A stretch of DNA of 64,000 nt, taken from an uncultured Allorhizobium sp. (lineage in GTDB: Bacteria > Pseudomonadota > Alphaproteobacteria > Rhizobiales > Rhizobiaceae). Both the position numbers and the translations under genes were made by a program. Of the stretch, positions 9,316-17,550 are shown one piece after another; position 1 is the first letter of the stretch; each line of letters starts with the position of its first letter. The notes below the pieces were generated by a model. It saw only the letters and a list, made by a program, of their open reading frames with translations. It was not told the DNA's origin and did not search any database. Location of the stretch: positions 1,689,001 to 1,753,000 of the forward strand of contig OY288189.1 of NCBI GenBank assembly GCA_958439205.1. The letters are read 5' to 3'.

Positions 9316-10130
9316 GTACGTTCGATTATGTAGCACCGCGCGCCGCGCGCTGGCCGCTTCGCCGGCTTGTTGGTGTGGCGATCCTCGGCGGTTTGCTCGC
9401 CTTTGCCTTTCTGCCACTGGTGATCGGTGGAACCGATCCGCTGAAGCAGACGCTGCGCCTGACGCTGCAGGGGCCGAGCCTTGCCGACTGGTTCGGTTAC
9501 GACCATCTCGGTCGCTCGATGCAGGCGCGGCTCGCGGCAGCGCTTCGCCTCTCGCTCGGGCTGGCACTGCTCTCCGTTTTCACCGCAATGATCCCCGGCG
9601 TGCTGCTCGGGGTTCTCGCTGCCTGGCGCGGTGGGTTTGCCGACCGTGCCGTCGGCGCGGTGTCGGAGGCGTTCCTCGCGCTGCCGGGGCTGCTGCTGGT
9701 GTTGATGCTGACGGCAATCGTGCCTGACAATCCGGCCATGCTTTACATCGGCATTTCGCTGGTGTTGTGGGTCGAGTATTTCCGCCTGACGCGGGCCATG
9801 GCGCGGCCTCTGCTGCTGTCGCCGGCGGTGGAAGCCTCGCGGCTGCTCGGTTTCGGTCCCGCCTATATCCTGCGCCGGCATCTCTGGCCGGAACTGGCGC
9901 CGATGCTGCTGACGGTTGCCGCCTATGGGGCCGCCTCCGCGATCATGGCGATTGCGGCCCTCGGCTTCGTCAGCGTCGGGGTTCGTCCGCCGACGCCGGA
10001 ACTCGGCTCTATGATGATCGAGCTTTTGCCCTACTACCAGGAAGCGCCGCATGCGCTGTTGCAGCCGATTGCCGTGATCTTCCTAATGGTGCTCGCGCTG
10101 CAGCTGATCGGCGGAAAGGACAAGCCATGA
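9312..10130 (+). CDS. ABC importer permease 2 (NikC/DppC type)
   Basis: A 272-residue inner-membrane permease. It has the DppC/NikC arrangement: one N-terminal membrane span, a periplasmic stretch ending in WFGYDHLGRSMQARL (the family's D-LGRD-type motif), then the core spans. The EAA-type loop is at VEASRLLGFGPAYILRRHL, and GFVSVGVRPPTPELGSM is near the end. It overlaps both neighbours by four bases (ATGA). It is the partner of the preceding permease. Confidence 0.9.
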   Translation: MSTFDYVAPRAARWPLRRLVGVAILGGLLAFAFLPLVIGGTDPLKQTLRLTLQGPSLADWFGYDHLGRSMQARLAAALRLSLGLALLSVFTAMIPGVLLGVLAAWRGGFADRAVGAVSEAFLALPGLLLVLMLTAIVPDNPAMLYIGISLVLWVEYFRLTRAMARPLLLSPAVEASRLLGFGPAYILRRHLWPELAPMLLTVAAYGAASAIMAIAALGFVSVGVRPPTPELGSMMIELLPYYQEAPHALLQPIAVIFLMVLALQLIGGKDKP

Positions 10131-11530
10131 CCACTCTTCTTTCCGTTGAAGCGGCCTCTGTCTCTGCCGTGACCGGCGAGATCGTTGCCCCGGTCTCGTT
10201 TTCCCTGAAAGCCGGGCGGCCCTTCACTATCCTCGGCGAAACCGGCTCGGGAAAGAGCCTGCTCGCCCAGGCGATCATCGGCATTCTCCCGGAGGGGCTG
10301 ACCGCGACGGGATCTGTGACGATCGAGGGGCAGACGCTCTCGCTTGCCGAGCCGAAGCTGTTTCGACCGCTCTGGGGCCGCAAGGTCGGGGTTCTGCCAC
10401 AGGAGCCATGGCTGGCGCTCGATCCGACCATGGTGGCGCTCGAGCAGGTTGCCGAGGGGCATCGCTATCTCGGACGTCTGGGAGAAGACGAGTCGATCTC
10501 CGCCGCTCGTACCGATCTCGAAGCGCTGGGCGTGCTCGATGCGGAGGCCAAGCTTCCCGGACAGCTCTCCGGCGGCATGGCGCAGCGCGTCGCCTTTGCC
10601 GCTGCGCGTGCCGGCGGTGCCCGGATCATCATCGCCGACGAGCCGACCAAGGGGCTTGATGTCAGCAGGCGCGACGAGGTGATCGCGCTTCTGATGCAAG
10701 AGGTCGCGGCCGGCGGCACTGTACTTGTCATCACCCATGATCTGGCGCTCGCACGGCAGATGGGCGGCGATCTGGCTGTTATGCTGGAGGGCAAGATCAT
10801 CGAGGCGGGCGAGGCAGCGGACGTGCTTGGCGCTCCGTCGCACGACTATACCCGTCGACTGATCGCGGCGGAGCCGGAAAACTGGGCTGCCAGGAGTTCC
10901 GCAGCACCTGAGGATACCGACCCGATCCTGATCGCCTCAGGCCTCGCCAAGACGCGGGGCGGCAAGCTGCTCTTTTCGGAACAAGACCTGTCGCTTCGTC
11001 CCGGCGAGATCGTCGGTATCACCGGCCCGAGCGGATCGGGCAAAAGTTCGCTCGGTGACGTTCTGCTGGGGCTGTTGAAGGCCGATGCCGGGCAGGTGAC
11101 ACGCTTGCCGCAGGCAAAGCCGGTTCGCTATCAGAAGCTCTATCAGGATCCGCCCTCGGCCTTCCCGCAGAAGATCACGCTCGGCGAGGCGATTACAGAT
11201 CTCGTGCGCCTGCATCGGCTCGACGCATCCCGTGTCCATCCGCTGATGGAGCGTCTCAGGCTTTCGCCGGTACTCTTGACCCGGCTGCCGACGGAAGTTT
11301 CCGGTGGCGAGTTGCAGCGGTTCGCACTCTTGCGTGTGCTGTTGCTCGATCCGGTCTTCCTGTTCGCCGACGAGCCGACCTCGCGTCTCGATCTGATCAC
11401 GCAGCAGGAGACGATCGATCTGCTGACGGAACTAGCACGGGAGCGCAACTGCGCGATGCTGCTGGTCAGCCATGATGCTGCAATGATCGAGAAAACCTGC
11501 GATCGGCAGGTGCAGATTGGCGGCCTCTAG
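10127..11530 (+). CDS. ABC importer ATPase, two fused nucleotide-binding domains
   Basis: 467 residues carrying both ATPase units in one chain. Domain 1 has Walker A GETGSGKSLL, signature LSGGMAQR and Walker B IIIADEPTKGLD. Domain 2 has Walker A GPSGSGKSSL, signature VSGGELQR and Walker B FLFADEPTSRLD. In many nickel and peptide importers these are two genes (nikD/nikE, dppD/dppF); here they are fused and compact, without the long C-terminal extensions of Dpp ATPases. The start MTTLLSV overlaps the upstream stop; a reading frame running further upstream is an overlap with the permease gene. It is the last gene of the operon and converges with the CHAD gene, overlapping it by four bases. Confidence 0.92.
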   Translation: MTTLLSVEAASVSAVTGEIVAPVSFSLKAGRPFTILGETGSGKSLLAQAIIGILPEGLTATGSVTIEGQTLSLAEPKLFRPLWGRKVGVLPQEPWLALDPTMVALEQVAEGHRYLGRLGEDESISAARTDLEALGVLDAEAKLPGQLSGGMAQRVAFAAARAGGARIIIADEPTKGLDVSRRDEVIALLMQEVAAGGTVLVITHDLALARQMGGDLAVMLEGKIIEAGEAADVLGAPSHDYTRRLIAAEPENWAARSSAAPEDTDPILIASGLAKTRGGKLLFSEQDLSLRPGEIVGITGPSGSGKSSLGDVLLGLLKADAGQVTRLPQAKPVRYQKLYQDPPSAFPQKITLGEAITDLVRLHRLDASRVHPLMERLRLSPVLLTRLPTEVSGGELQRFALLRVLLLDPVFLFADEPTSRLDLITQQETIDLLTELARERNCAMLLVSHDAAMIEKTCDRQVQIGGL

Positions 11531-12435
11531 GTCGCCGCTCGCATCCACAATGCCTCGATGATGCCGGCCTCGCTCTTCGCGGGGTCGGCGAAAACCTGGT
11601 CGGCCAGATCAAGTGCCTCTCGGCGCAGGTCCTGCTGGCGGCGGATGATGATGGCGAGGAGGAAGGACAGACCCTCGCCATCGCCGAAGGTCTCGGGTTC
11701 ATGATCGATCAGCGTCGTCAGCACGGTCAAATCGTGCTCGTGGCCGAGAAGGTCGACGAGTTGTTTGGCGTCCTGTCGTTTGGCATCGAAGGCGCTTGGC
11801 CAGAGGTCGCGCAGGAGGGAAAGGTTCATCCAGTAGGCCTGCGCTGCCTTTCGCAGGTCGTGAAAGGCCTCGCCATGGCTTTCGCCTTTGCAGATTTCGA
11901 GTGATTTGCGGGCCTCGTCGAGCCCCTTGCGCCAGCCTTTGGCCATGAGCCGGGCAGCGTGACCCGTCTTGGAGGGGAGAGACAGGCCCTCAAGAGCCTC
12001 GATCCCCGACCTGCATTCGGCGACCGCGGCGGCCACCTTGGCCTCTAGATCGCTTTCCGTCTCGGCGATTTCGTCACGGCGTAGAGCCAGCACTTCGCGG
12101 GCGGCCGACAGCGTTTCGGCCTCATCCTCGGTCAGCGTATGATTGGTCAGGTGCTGGACGGTTTCGATCAGGGCCGTGGCGTCGCGCATGCGTGACAGGC
12201 TGCGGGCTGCATCGCGCAGCCTCGCGTTCTCCGCCTTCTGAAACGGCTTGTCGCCGCTCGCGATCAGACGGTAGAGATTGCGCAGGCGTTTGAATTTCTT
12301 ACGGGCGGCGTGGATGGCCTCGTGCAGACCGTCCGGTCTCGCCTCCAGCGTTTCGATCGCCTTGTCCAGCTCCTGGCGGGCAACAAGCCGAACTTCGGCA
12401 AGAAGAGGCCGGTCCGGCCTAATGCGATATGGCAT
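11527..12435 (-). CDS. CHAD-domain protein
   Basis: A helical, charged protein of 302 residues with the CHAD pattern: basic and His-rich helices such as HEAIHAARKKFKRLRNLYRL, LRDAARSLSRMRDATALIE, FHDLRKAAQAYWM and LVDLLGHEHDLTVL. CHAD domains bind polyphosphate and are usually found with CYTH triphosphatases. Here the CYTH gene lies directly upstream and overlaps by 17 bases, so the two are made together. In many bacteria they are one fused protein. The start MPYRIRPDRPLL is preferred; an upstream alternative would extend it deeper into the CYTH gene. Confidence 0.88.
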   Translation of the reverse strand: MPYRIRPDRPLLAEVRLVARQELDKAIETLEARPDGLHEAIHAARKKFKRLRNLYRLIASGDKPFQKAENARLRDAARSLSRMRDATALIETVQHLTNHTLTEDEAETLSAAREVLALRRDEIAETESDLEAKVAAAVAECRSGIEALEGLSLPSKTGHAARLMAKGWRKGLDEARKSLEICKGESHGEAFHDLRKAAQAYWMNLSLLRDLWPSAFDAKRQDAKQLVDLLGHEHDLTVLTTLIDHEPETFGDGEGLSFLLAIIIRRQQDLRREALDLADQVFADPAKSEAGIIEALWMRAAT

Positions 12436-12907
12436 GCACCAGCTCCGGCCGCATGCGCTCGGTGGCAAGGGCCTGGTTGGAATAGCGCTTGTCGCCTGTC
12501 ACCTCCCGGCCGAGCCAGGTCGGGAGTGCCGGGGCGTCGTCTTCGGATGCCATCTCGACCTCGGCGGTTATGAGCCCGCGATAGACACCTTCGAAGACAT
12601 CGATCTCCCAGGTGAAGCCTTCGAAGTCGACCGTGTAGCGGGTCTTCTCGATGACGTTACCAATCGAGAAGGCCAGCATTTCCAGCGCATCGTCATGGGC
12701 TATCGGATATTCGAATTCGTCGCGGATGAGATGGCCTTTGCCGAACTTTATGGTCAGCTGGGCGGTCTGGTCGTTGCGTGTACGAACGCGGACCGAACGA
12801 TCCGGTTCGGCTGCAATATAGGCCTGCCGGATTCTCGTCTCGGAAGTGACGGCGTTTTTCCAGCCATCGGTCCGGACGAGAAACTTGCGTTCGATTTCTT
12901 TCGCCAT
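12419..12907 (-). CDS. CYTH-domain triphosphatase
   Basis: 162 residues with the hallmark ExExK motif in MAKEIERKFLV at the N-terminus, then RIRQAYIAAEPDRSVRVR, LTIKFGKG, EFEYPI, KTRYTVDF, WEIDVFEG and EVEMASEDD. These alternating charged strands build the tunnel fold that binds triphosphates with divalent metal. Bacterial CYTH proteins of this size usually hydrolyse inorganic triphosphate. The start is set at MAKEIE because the ExExK motif must be near the N-terminus. It is the first gene of a two-gene unit with the CHAD gene. Confidence 0.92.
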   Translation of the reverse strand: MAKEIERKFLVRTDGWKNAVTSETRIRQAYIAAEPDRSVRVRTRNDQTAQLTIKFGKGHLIRDEFEYPIAHDDALEMLAFSIGNVIEKTRYTVDFEGFTWEIDVFEGVYRGLITAEVEMASEDDAPALPTWLGREVTGDKRYSNQALATERMRPELVHAISH

Positions 12908-13060
12908 ACACACGCGCTCCGAGAAATTCCGCAATACACCATAGCGGAGCTCCTTCTGTTAGGAAACTGTAAAGATTCGGTGCATTCTGTCGGCTCGACA
13001 TCCCGGAGCGTCCGCGCTAGGTAGTGTCCCGATCTAATCGTTTTAAAAGAGGGTCCTGCC

Positions 13061-13699
13061 ATGGGCGACAAAACCGAAAAGCTCCTCTCCACCCTGAAGC
13101 TGCAGCCGGTCGTGCCGGTCCTGATCATCGAAGATGCCAAGACCGCCGTGCCCCTGGCGCGCGCGCTTGTCGCTGGCGGTTTGAAGGCAATCGAGATCAC
13201 GCTGCGCACCGAAGCAGCCCTCGAAGCGGTGCGCCTTGTGGCTCAGGAAGTCGAAGGTGCCGTGGTCGGCGCCGGCACCATCCTCAACGCCGCTCATTAT
13301 GCCGCAGCCGTCGATGCCGGCTCGCAGTTCATCGTCAGCCCCGGCACGACGCAGGAACTGCTCGACGTTGCGCGTCAGTCCGACATTCCGCTTCTGCCGG
13401 GTGCGGCGACCGCGTCCGAGGTCATGGCGCTGCGCGAAGAGGGCTACAAGGTTCTGAAGTTCTTCCCTGCCGAACAGGCCGGTGGCGCCGCTTATCTCAA
13501 GGCCCTCTCTTCGCCGCTCGCCGGCACACTGTTCTGCCCGACTGGCGGTATCTCCTTGAAGAACGCCATGGATTATCTGTCGCTGCCGAACGTCGTCTGC
13601 GTCGGCGGCTCCTGGGTTGCCCCGAAGGAGCTGGTGTCTGCCGGTGACTGGGCGGGTATTACCAAGCTTGCCAGCGAAGCTGCAGCCCTCAAGGGCTGA
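13061..13699 (+). CDS. eda: 2-dehydro-3-deoxy-phosphogluconate aldolase
   Basis: KDPG aldolase of 212 residues, which splits 2-keto-3-deoxy-6-phosphogluconate into pyruvate and glyceraldehyde 3-phosphate in the Entner-Doudoroff pathway, the main glucose route in rhizobia. Visible motifs are VVPVLIIED, GLKAIEITLRT with the active-site Glu, GAGTILN, FIVSPGT, VLKFFPAE with the Schiff-base Lys, and FCPTGGIS. The length is normal. It is not linked here to edd or zwf. The gap before it (12908-13060) holds its promoter region; nothing else is evident there. Confidence 0.95.
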   Translation: MGDKTEKLLSTLKLQPVVPVLIIEDAKTAVPLARALVAGGLKAIEITLRTEAALEAVRLVAQEVEGAVVGAGTILNAAHYAAAVDAGSQFIVSPGTTQELLDVARQSDIPLLPGAATASEVMALREEGYKVLKFFPAEQAGGAAYLKALSSPLAGTLFCPTGGISLKNAMDYLSLPNVVCVGGSWVAPKELVSAGDWAGITKLASEAAALKG

Positions 13700-13786
13700 C
13701 ATTTACGCCAGCTTCATCGCCATCCTCTTTGTAATGTCGAAGTCGCTTCCTATCTAGGGAGCGACAGAGACAACAAGGAGACCGCG

Positions 13787-14485
13787 ATGTTCGACGCCAA
13801 GAAGCTGCTGGATCAATTTCTGGGATCGCAGATGCCGGGAGCATCAGGCTCGCTCGGCCAGAAGGGGAACGATCTCCTGGGTATGGCCAAGGCCAATCCC
13901 TGGAAGAGCGGTGCGCTTGCGGCCGTGCTGCTCGGCACGAAGACCGGACGCTCGCTCGGCGGCAATGCCTTGAAGCTCGGTGGCCTCGCCGTTATCGCCG
14001 GTCTCGGCTATCAGGCCTACAAGAACTACCAGGCCGGTCAGAAGCCCGAACCGACCCAGGCATTGCCTGAACTCCTGCCGCCGCCGAAGGATTCGCCCTT
14101 CAGCACCGAGCCGCAGGCAGTCTCCGATGATTTTGCCCTGTCGCTGGTGCGCGCGATGATCGCCGCCGCCAAGGCCGACGGCCATATCGATGCGAGCGAA
14201 CGGGCGCGGATCATGGACAAGGTCCATCTGTCGGGCCTCGGCGCCGAGGCGGAAGCCTTCATCGAGGCCGAGCTTGCCAAGCCGATCGATCTGGACACGC
14301 TGGTGGCTTCGGCGAAGACCGAAGAGCAGCGCGTCGAGATCTACACTGCCTCGCGCCTGACCATCGAGCCGGATACCCGCACGGAGCGCGGCTATCTCGA
14401 CATGCTCGCCGGCCGCCTTGGGCTTCCGGATGCGCTGGTCGACCACATCGAGGCGACGGTCGCCTCTGCCAAGATCAGCCTTTGA
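13787..14485 (+). CDS. DUF533 (YebE-like) / TerB-like membrane-associated protein
   Basis: 232 residues. The N-terminal part (FDAKKLLDQFLG) leads to a Gly-rich hydrophobic segment around GSALAAVLLGTKTGRS-type sequence and LGGLAVIAGLGYQAYKNYQ, probably one membrane span. A Pro-rich linker (residues about 85-110) connects to an all-helical TerB-like domain with MIAAAKADGHIDASERARI, which carries the acidic residues typical of that fold. This matches DUF533 proteins such as E. coli YebE. The function is unknown; members are often envelope-stress related. AAGGAGA upstream supports the start. Confidence 0.8.
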   Translation: MFDAKKLLDQFLGSQMPGASGSLGQKGNDLLGMAKANPWKSGALAAVLLGTKTGRSLGGNALKLGGLAVIAGLGYQAYKNYQAGQKPEPTQALPELLPPPKDSPFSTEPQAVSDDFALSLVRAMIAAAKADGHIDASERARIMDKVHLSGLGAEAEAFIEAELAKPIDLDTLVASAKTEEQRVEIYTASRLTIEPDTRTERGYLDMLAGRLGLPDALVDHIEATVASAKISL

Positions 14486-14561
14486 TCAAAGTCGTCTGCG
14501 GCATCCGGTCCACCCGGGTGTCCGCCTCGGCGGTTGCCTTTGCCGCCTGCGTGACTTAAGC

Positions 14562-14585
14562 CTCGGGCAATTGTTTGAGCCCGAG
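14562..14585. other. Hairpin before GNAT gene
   Basis: CTCGGGC at 14562-14568 and GCCCGAG at 14579-14585 form a seven-pair stem with a ten-base loop. It ends eight bases before the next start codon and would fold over its ribosome binding region; it may instead be a weak terminator for the DUF533 gene. Confidence 0.45.
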
Positions 14586-14593
14586 ACTTTGCC

Positions 14594-15283
14594 ATGCGTG
14601 ACCTATCCAGCTTCAAGGGATGTCCGGCTCCCCAGCCCGTCAGGCTGGAGGGTCGCTTTGTTGTGGTCGAGCCTTATGAGCGTGCTGTTCATCTCGAAGC
14701 CCTCTGGGATGGCCTGGGCGGCATGGCGATCAACCCGCTGCTCACCTATTTCACGCAGCCGGACTTCAAGGGCATCGAGGATTTTGATGCCTGGCTGAGC
14801 GCGGTCCAGAAAGGCGGATGGGTCACGGAAGTGTTTCGGGACAAGGCGACCGGGAACGTCGTCGGCATGGCCAATTATATGCGGCCGGATCCGGCAAATG
14901 GCGTGGTCGAGGTCGGTGGCGTGGCGCATGGTCCCGCGATGAGCCGTTCGCCACTTGCGACAGAAGCGCATTATCTGCTCGCGCGGCATGTGTTCGATGA
15001 TCTCGGCTATCGCCGCTACGAATGGAAGTGCCACAACGAGAATGAGCCGAGCAAGGTCACGGCCAAGCGCTATGGCTTCAGCTTCGAGGGCGTCTTCCGC
15101 CAGCATATGCTGTCCAAGGGCAAAAATCGTGACACGGCCTGGTTCTCGATGATCGATGGCGAATGGCCACTCATCCGAGCCGCCTTCGAGGCCTGGCTCG
15201 ATCCTCACAATTTCGACGATGCCGGACGCCAGAAGCGTCGGCTGGAAGAGCTGCGGGCCGAGATCGCAGCCTCCGCGACCTGA
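14594..15283 (+). CDS. GNAT N-acetyltransferase (RimJ/RimL type)
   Basis: 229 residues of the RimJ/RimL-like GNAT branch. It shows RLEGRFVVVEPYE at the N-terminus, VVGMANYMRPDPANGVVEVGG (strands 4 and 5), the acetyl-CoA loop region with ATEAHYLLARHVFDDLGYRRYEWKC, and NEPSKVTAKRYGFSFEGVFRQHM, the classical end of this branch. Such enzymes acetylate protein N-termini, small amines or antibiotics; the substrate is unknown. A GTG-started small membrane protein gene follows after 14 bases, so the two may be co-transcribed. Confidence 0.85.
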   Translation: MRDLSSFKGCPAPQPVRLEGRFVVVEPYERAVHLEALWDGLGGMAINPLLTYFTQPDFKGIEDFDAWLSAVQKGGWVTEVFRDKATGNVVGMANYMRPDPANGVVEVGGVAHGPAMSRSPLATEAHYLLARHVFDDLGYRRYEWKCHNENEPSKVTAKRYGFSFEGVFRQHMLSKGKNRDTAWFSMIDGEWPLIRAAFEAWLDPHNFDDAGRQKRRLEELRAEIAASAT

Positions 15284-15297
15284 TAGGAAATGACACC

Positions 15298-15699
15298 GTG
15301 AAGCCGAACATCTTCAGCATCATCCTCAATGTCGGCACGGCTGTGGTCGTCGCCGCACTCGCATACGCGAGCTACAAGAGCGCGACCGTTGCCTGGTCAG
15401 TCGGTCTTTGCGTGGCGATCGGTCTCGTGGTCTATGCTTTCCGCTTTTTGCCGGAGCCGAAGAAGGCTGTCCGGAAAGACGGTGTTGAGCTGTCCCCGCG
15501 CTCTCAGACGAAACAGGCGGCTGTCGTTGTCGCGGTCATTTTTGGACTGATGCTCGTGGTGCCGACAGTGGTTTTATGGCTCGGCCGCTACTCGCCGGAA
15601 CTCGGCGCGCTTGTCGGTGCCGTCGCCTTGATGGCGATCTTCCTGATCCTTTGGCTCCGCTCGCGCCATCAGCGCAGCCATGAGGCTGACGAGGGCTGA
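15298..15699 (+). CDS. Small integral membrane protein, unknown function
   Basis: 133 residues starting at GTG 15298, with AGGAA about nine bases upstream; a nearby ATG at 15290 is out of frame and closes at once. Four hydrophobic stretches are visible: IFSIILNVGTAVVVAALAYA, VAWSVGLCVAIGLVVYAF, AAVVVAVIFGLMLVVPTVVL and LGALVGAVALMAIFLILWL. A charged loop (PEPKKAVRKDG) divides the pairs and the tail is basic then acidic. I do not recognise the family. It follows the GNAT gene and converges with the NicO gene, with only five bases between them. Confidence 0.7.
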   Translation: MKPNIFSIILNVGTAVVVAALAYASYKSATVAWSVGLCVAIGLVVYAFRFLPEPKKAVRKDGVELSPRSQTKQAAVVVAVIFGLMLVVPTVVLWLGRYSPELGALVGAVALMAIFLILWLRSRHQRSHEADEG

Positions 15700-15704
15700 T
15701 CGCT

Positions 15705-16823
15705 TCAGGCGGTCAGGCTTGCAGCCAGGAGCAGCGCACCAAGCAGGATCACGAGCAGGGCAGCGCCAACTTCGATCGCGCTTGCGACGATGCCGGCCCG
15801 CCGGGAGCCGGGGCCGGAGAGCCTGAGAGCGACGCTCTTGGCGCCGACGGCAAGGCTTGCCAGCACTGAGACGGTGATGGCCGTTCCGAGCGCCATGGCG
15901 AGCACGGACAGGATGCCGCCGAGCAGCAGGCCGTTCAGCAGCGAGAACGTCATGACCAGCAGCGCCCCGGAGCAGGGGCGCATGCCGACTGCAATCACCG
16001 CCGACCAGGCATCCCGAAGGCTGAATGTGCTGCCGCCGACCAAGCTCGGATCCGGCACATGGGCAATCCCGCATTCATGGCAGACGGAGCCTGGTGCCAG
16101 TGCATCATGGCCATGGGCGACTGCCATGGCGCGGAAACGCGAGCCACCCGTTTCGCGGGGCGTCGCTGTCGTCGCCGGTTCGGCAAAGAGGGAGGCTGTT
16201 ACGCTGCCGGTGGTGGGTGTTTCCGGAGTGCCGAACAGCGCACCGGTGCCTGCGGTCTGTACCGTGTTGGCGAAGGATGCCTTCAGCTTGCGGACCAGGA
16301 GCCAGATGCCAAAGGCGACGATCATCGCATAGCTTGCGATTTCGAGCGTCCGGGTCGCGTCCGTCATGCTGATCGATGTGCCGCGCAGCAGCAGATAGGT
16401 CACGCCGACGACCGTGATCGCGACCAAGGCCTGCAGGAAGGCCGAGACGAAGGAGACGAGGATGCCGCGGCGGAGCTCGATCTCATTGGCAAGCAGGTAA
16501 GACGAGATTACCGCCTTGCCATGGCCGGGGCCTGCGGCATGGAAAACACCATAGGCAAAGGAGAGGCCGACGAGGGTCACAAGGCTCCAGGGATCCTCGC
16601 GCATTGCCTTGAGGGCATTCGTCAAGGATCGGTAGAAGGCCTGTTGATGGGTGTTGATCCAGACCAGCAGCTCGGCGAAGGGACCGCCTGTCGGCTGGTA
16701 GGTCGGTTCGGCCGTGCCGATGCCGAGCGGGGAGGCTGCATGCGCGAAGCCGGCGAGGAGCAAGCAAAGAAGGGCGGCGACGGCGAAGCGTGCGAGGGAC
16801 GGATGCCCGGCAATCTTCAGCAT
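15705..16823 (-). CDS. NicO-family nickel/cobalt transporter (RcnA-like)
   Basis: A membrane protein of 372 residues with a signal-like N-terminus. The two family signatures are present: HAAGPGHGKAVISSYL after the first third and GMRPCSGALLVMTFSLL in the last third. A long soluble insert between them contains a His/Cys cluster (AHGHDALAP, SVCHECGIAH) that could bind metal. NicO proteins move Ni2+ or Co2+, often as efflux systems. The gene overlaps the preceding DUF1007 gene by seven bases; this pairing is widespread in rhizobia and suggests one functional unit. Confidence 0.9.
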   Translation of the reverse strand: MLKIAGHPSLARFAVAALLCLLLAGFAHAASPLGIGTAEPTYQPTGGPFAELLVWINTHQQAFYRSLTNALKAMREDPWSLVTLVGLSFAYGVFHAAGPGHGKAVISSYLLANEIELRRGILVSFVSAFLQALVAITVVGVTYLLLRGTSISMTDATRTLEIASYAMIVAFGIWLLVRKLKASFANTVQTAGTGALFGTPETPTTGSVTASLFAEPATTATPRETGGSRFRAMAVAHGHDALAPGSVCHECGIAHVPDPSLVGGSTFSLRDAWSAVIAVGMRPCSGALLVMTFSLLNGLLLGGILSVLAMALGTAITVSVLASLAVGAKSVALRLSGPGSRRAGIVASAIEVGAALLVILLGALLLAASLTA

Positions 16824-17461
16824 GTCACCTCCAGCCGCGTGGCAAAGAGCTTGCCCATGTCGGTGCCGGCAGGATCATTGAAGAAGGCTTCCGTCAGATT
16901 GGACTGGTTCTGGGCGATCACCTGGTCGGGATCAGGGCGGACGACCTTGTGCGTGCAGGCCTCGAAAGGCTTGCCCTCGACCACCATGTCCTCGTCCTTG
17001 GCAAAGTCGATCGCTGTGTAGAGGGTGGGATCATAGACGCCGAAGGTCATGCGGCCGCCGATCTTCAGGGGTGTCTTGGGCTTGGCGACGAAAAAGACGA
17101 GAAGCTGGTTGTCCTTGAAGTCGACATTGAAGATCTCGGGCTTTGCGATCTCGCTCGATGCGCCGTCCTTCGAGATGAAGGTGAAATAGCTGTAGTCACC
17201 GAGGGAATCGCGGATCGTGTTGGCGATCTCGTTGAGCTCGCTGTGGTCGAGCTTCAGGTCGCTGTTCTTGTCGAAATCCATGAGTACGCTGGAGGAGAAG
17301 ATGTCGTCGAAGCGCCAGACATTGCGCAGCTCCTTGAGCATGCCGTCGTCTGTCGCGACGATCTCAACGCGGGCCTCGGCAAAGATGTGCGGATGGGAGA
17401 GGGCCGGCGATGCAAACGCCATGACCGCTCCGGCCGCGCAGTAACCGAGGCTCTTCCGCAT
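16817..17461 (-). CDS. DUF1007 periplasmic protein, partner of NicO transporter
   Basis: 214 residues with a signal peptide (MRKSLGYCAAGAVMAFASPALS) followed directly by HPHIFAEARVEI, the His-rich mature N-terminus typical of DUF1007. The middle part FDKNSDLKLDHSEL looks like an EF-hand-type acidic loop (D-N-D-K-D-E), so a bound divalent metal is possible. DUF1007 proteins sit next to NicO or HupE/UreJ-type transporters and are thought to deliver or buffer the metal in the periplasm. First gene of a two-gene unit; the following gene overlaps its end. Confidence 0.87.
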   Translation of the reverse strand: MRKSLGYCAAGAVMAFASPALSHPHIFAEARVEIVATDDGMLKELRNVWRFDDIFSSSVLMDFDKNSDLKLDHSELNEIANTIRDSLGDYSYFTFISKDGASSEIAKPEIFNVDFKDNQLLVFFVAKPKTPLKIGGRMTFGVYDPTLYTAIDFAKDEDMVVEGKPFEACTHKVVRPDPDQVIAQNQSNLTEAFFNDPAGTDMGKLFATRLEVTC

Positions 17462-17514
17462 GCTTTAGATACCCTTCCCGAATTCCAGCTAGTGGTCACT
17501 CCCTGTCCGATGAT

Positions 17515-17531
17515 TGGGACAAAAGTGGGAC
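17515..17531. repeat. TGGGAC direct repeat upstream of DUF1007/NicO
   Basis: TGGGAC occurs at 17515-17520 and again at 17526-17531, eleven bases apart, that is one helical turn. It lies between the DUF1007 start and the LysR stop. It could be a regulator site for the metal-transport pair or chance. Confidence 0.25.
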
Positions 17532-17550
17532 CCCGTGCCGGCTCCATGGC

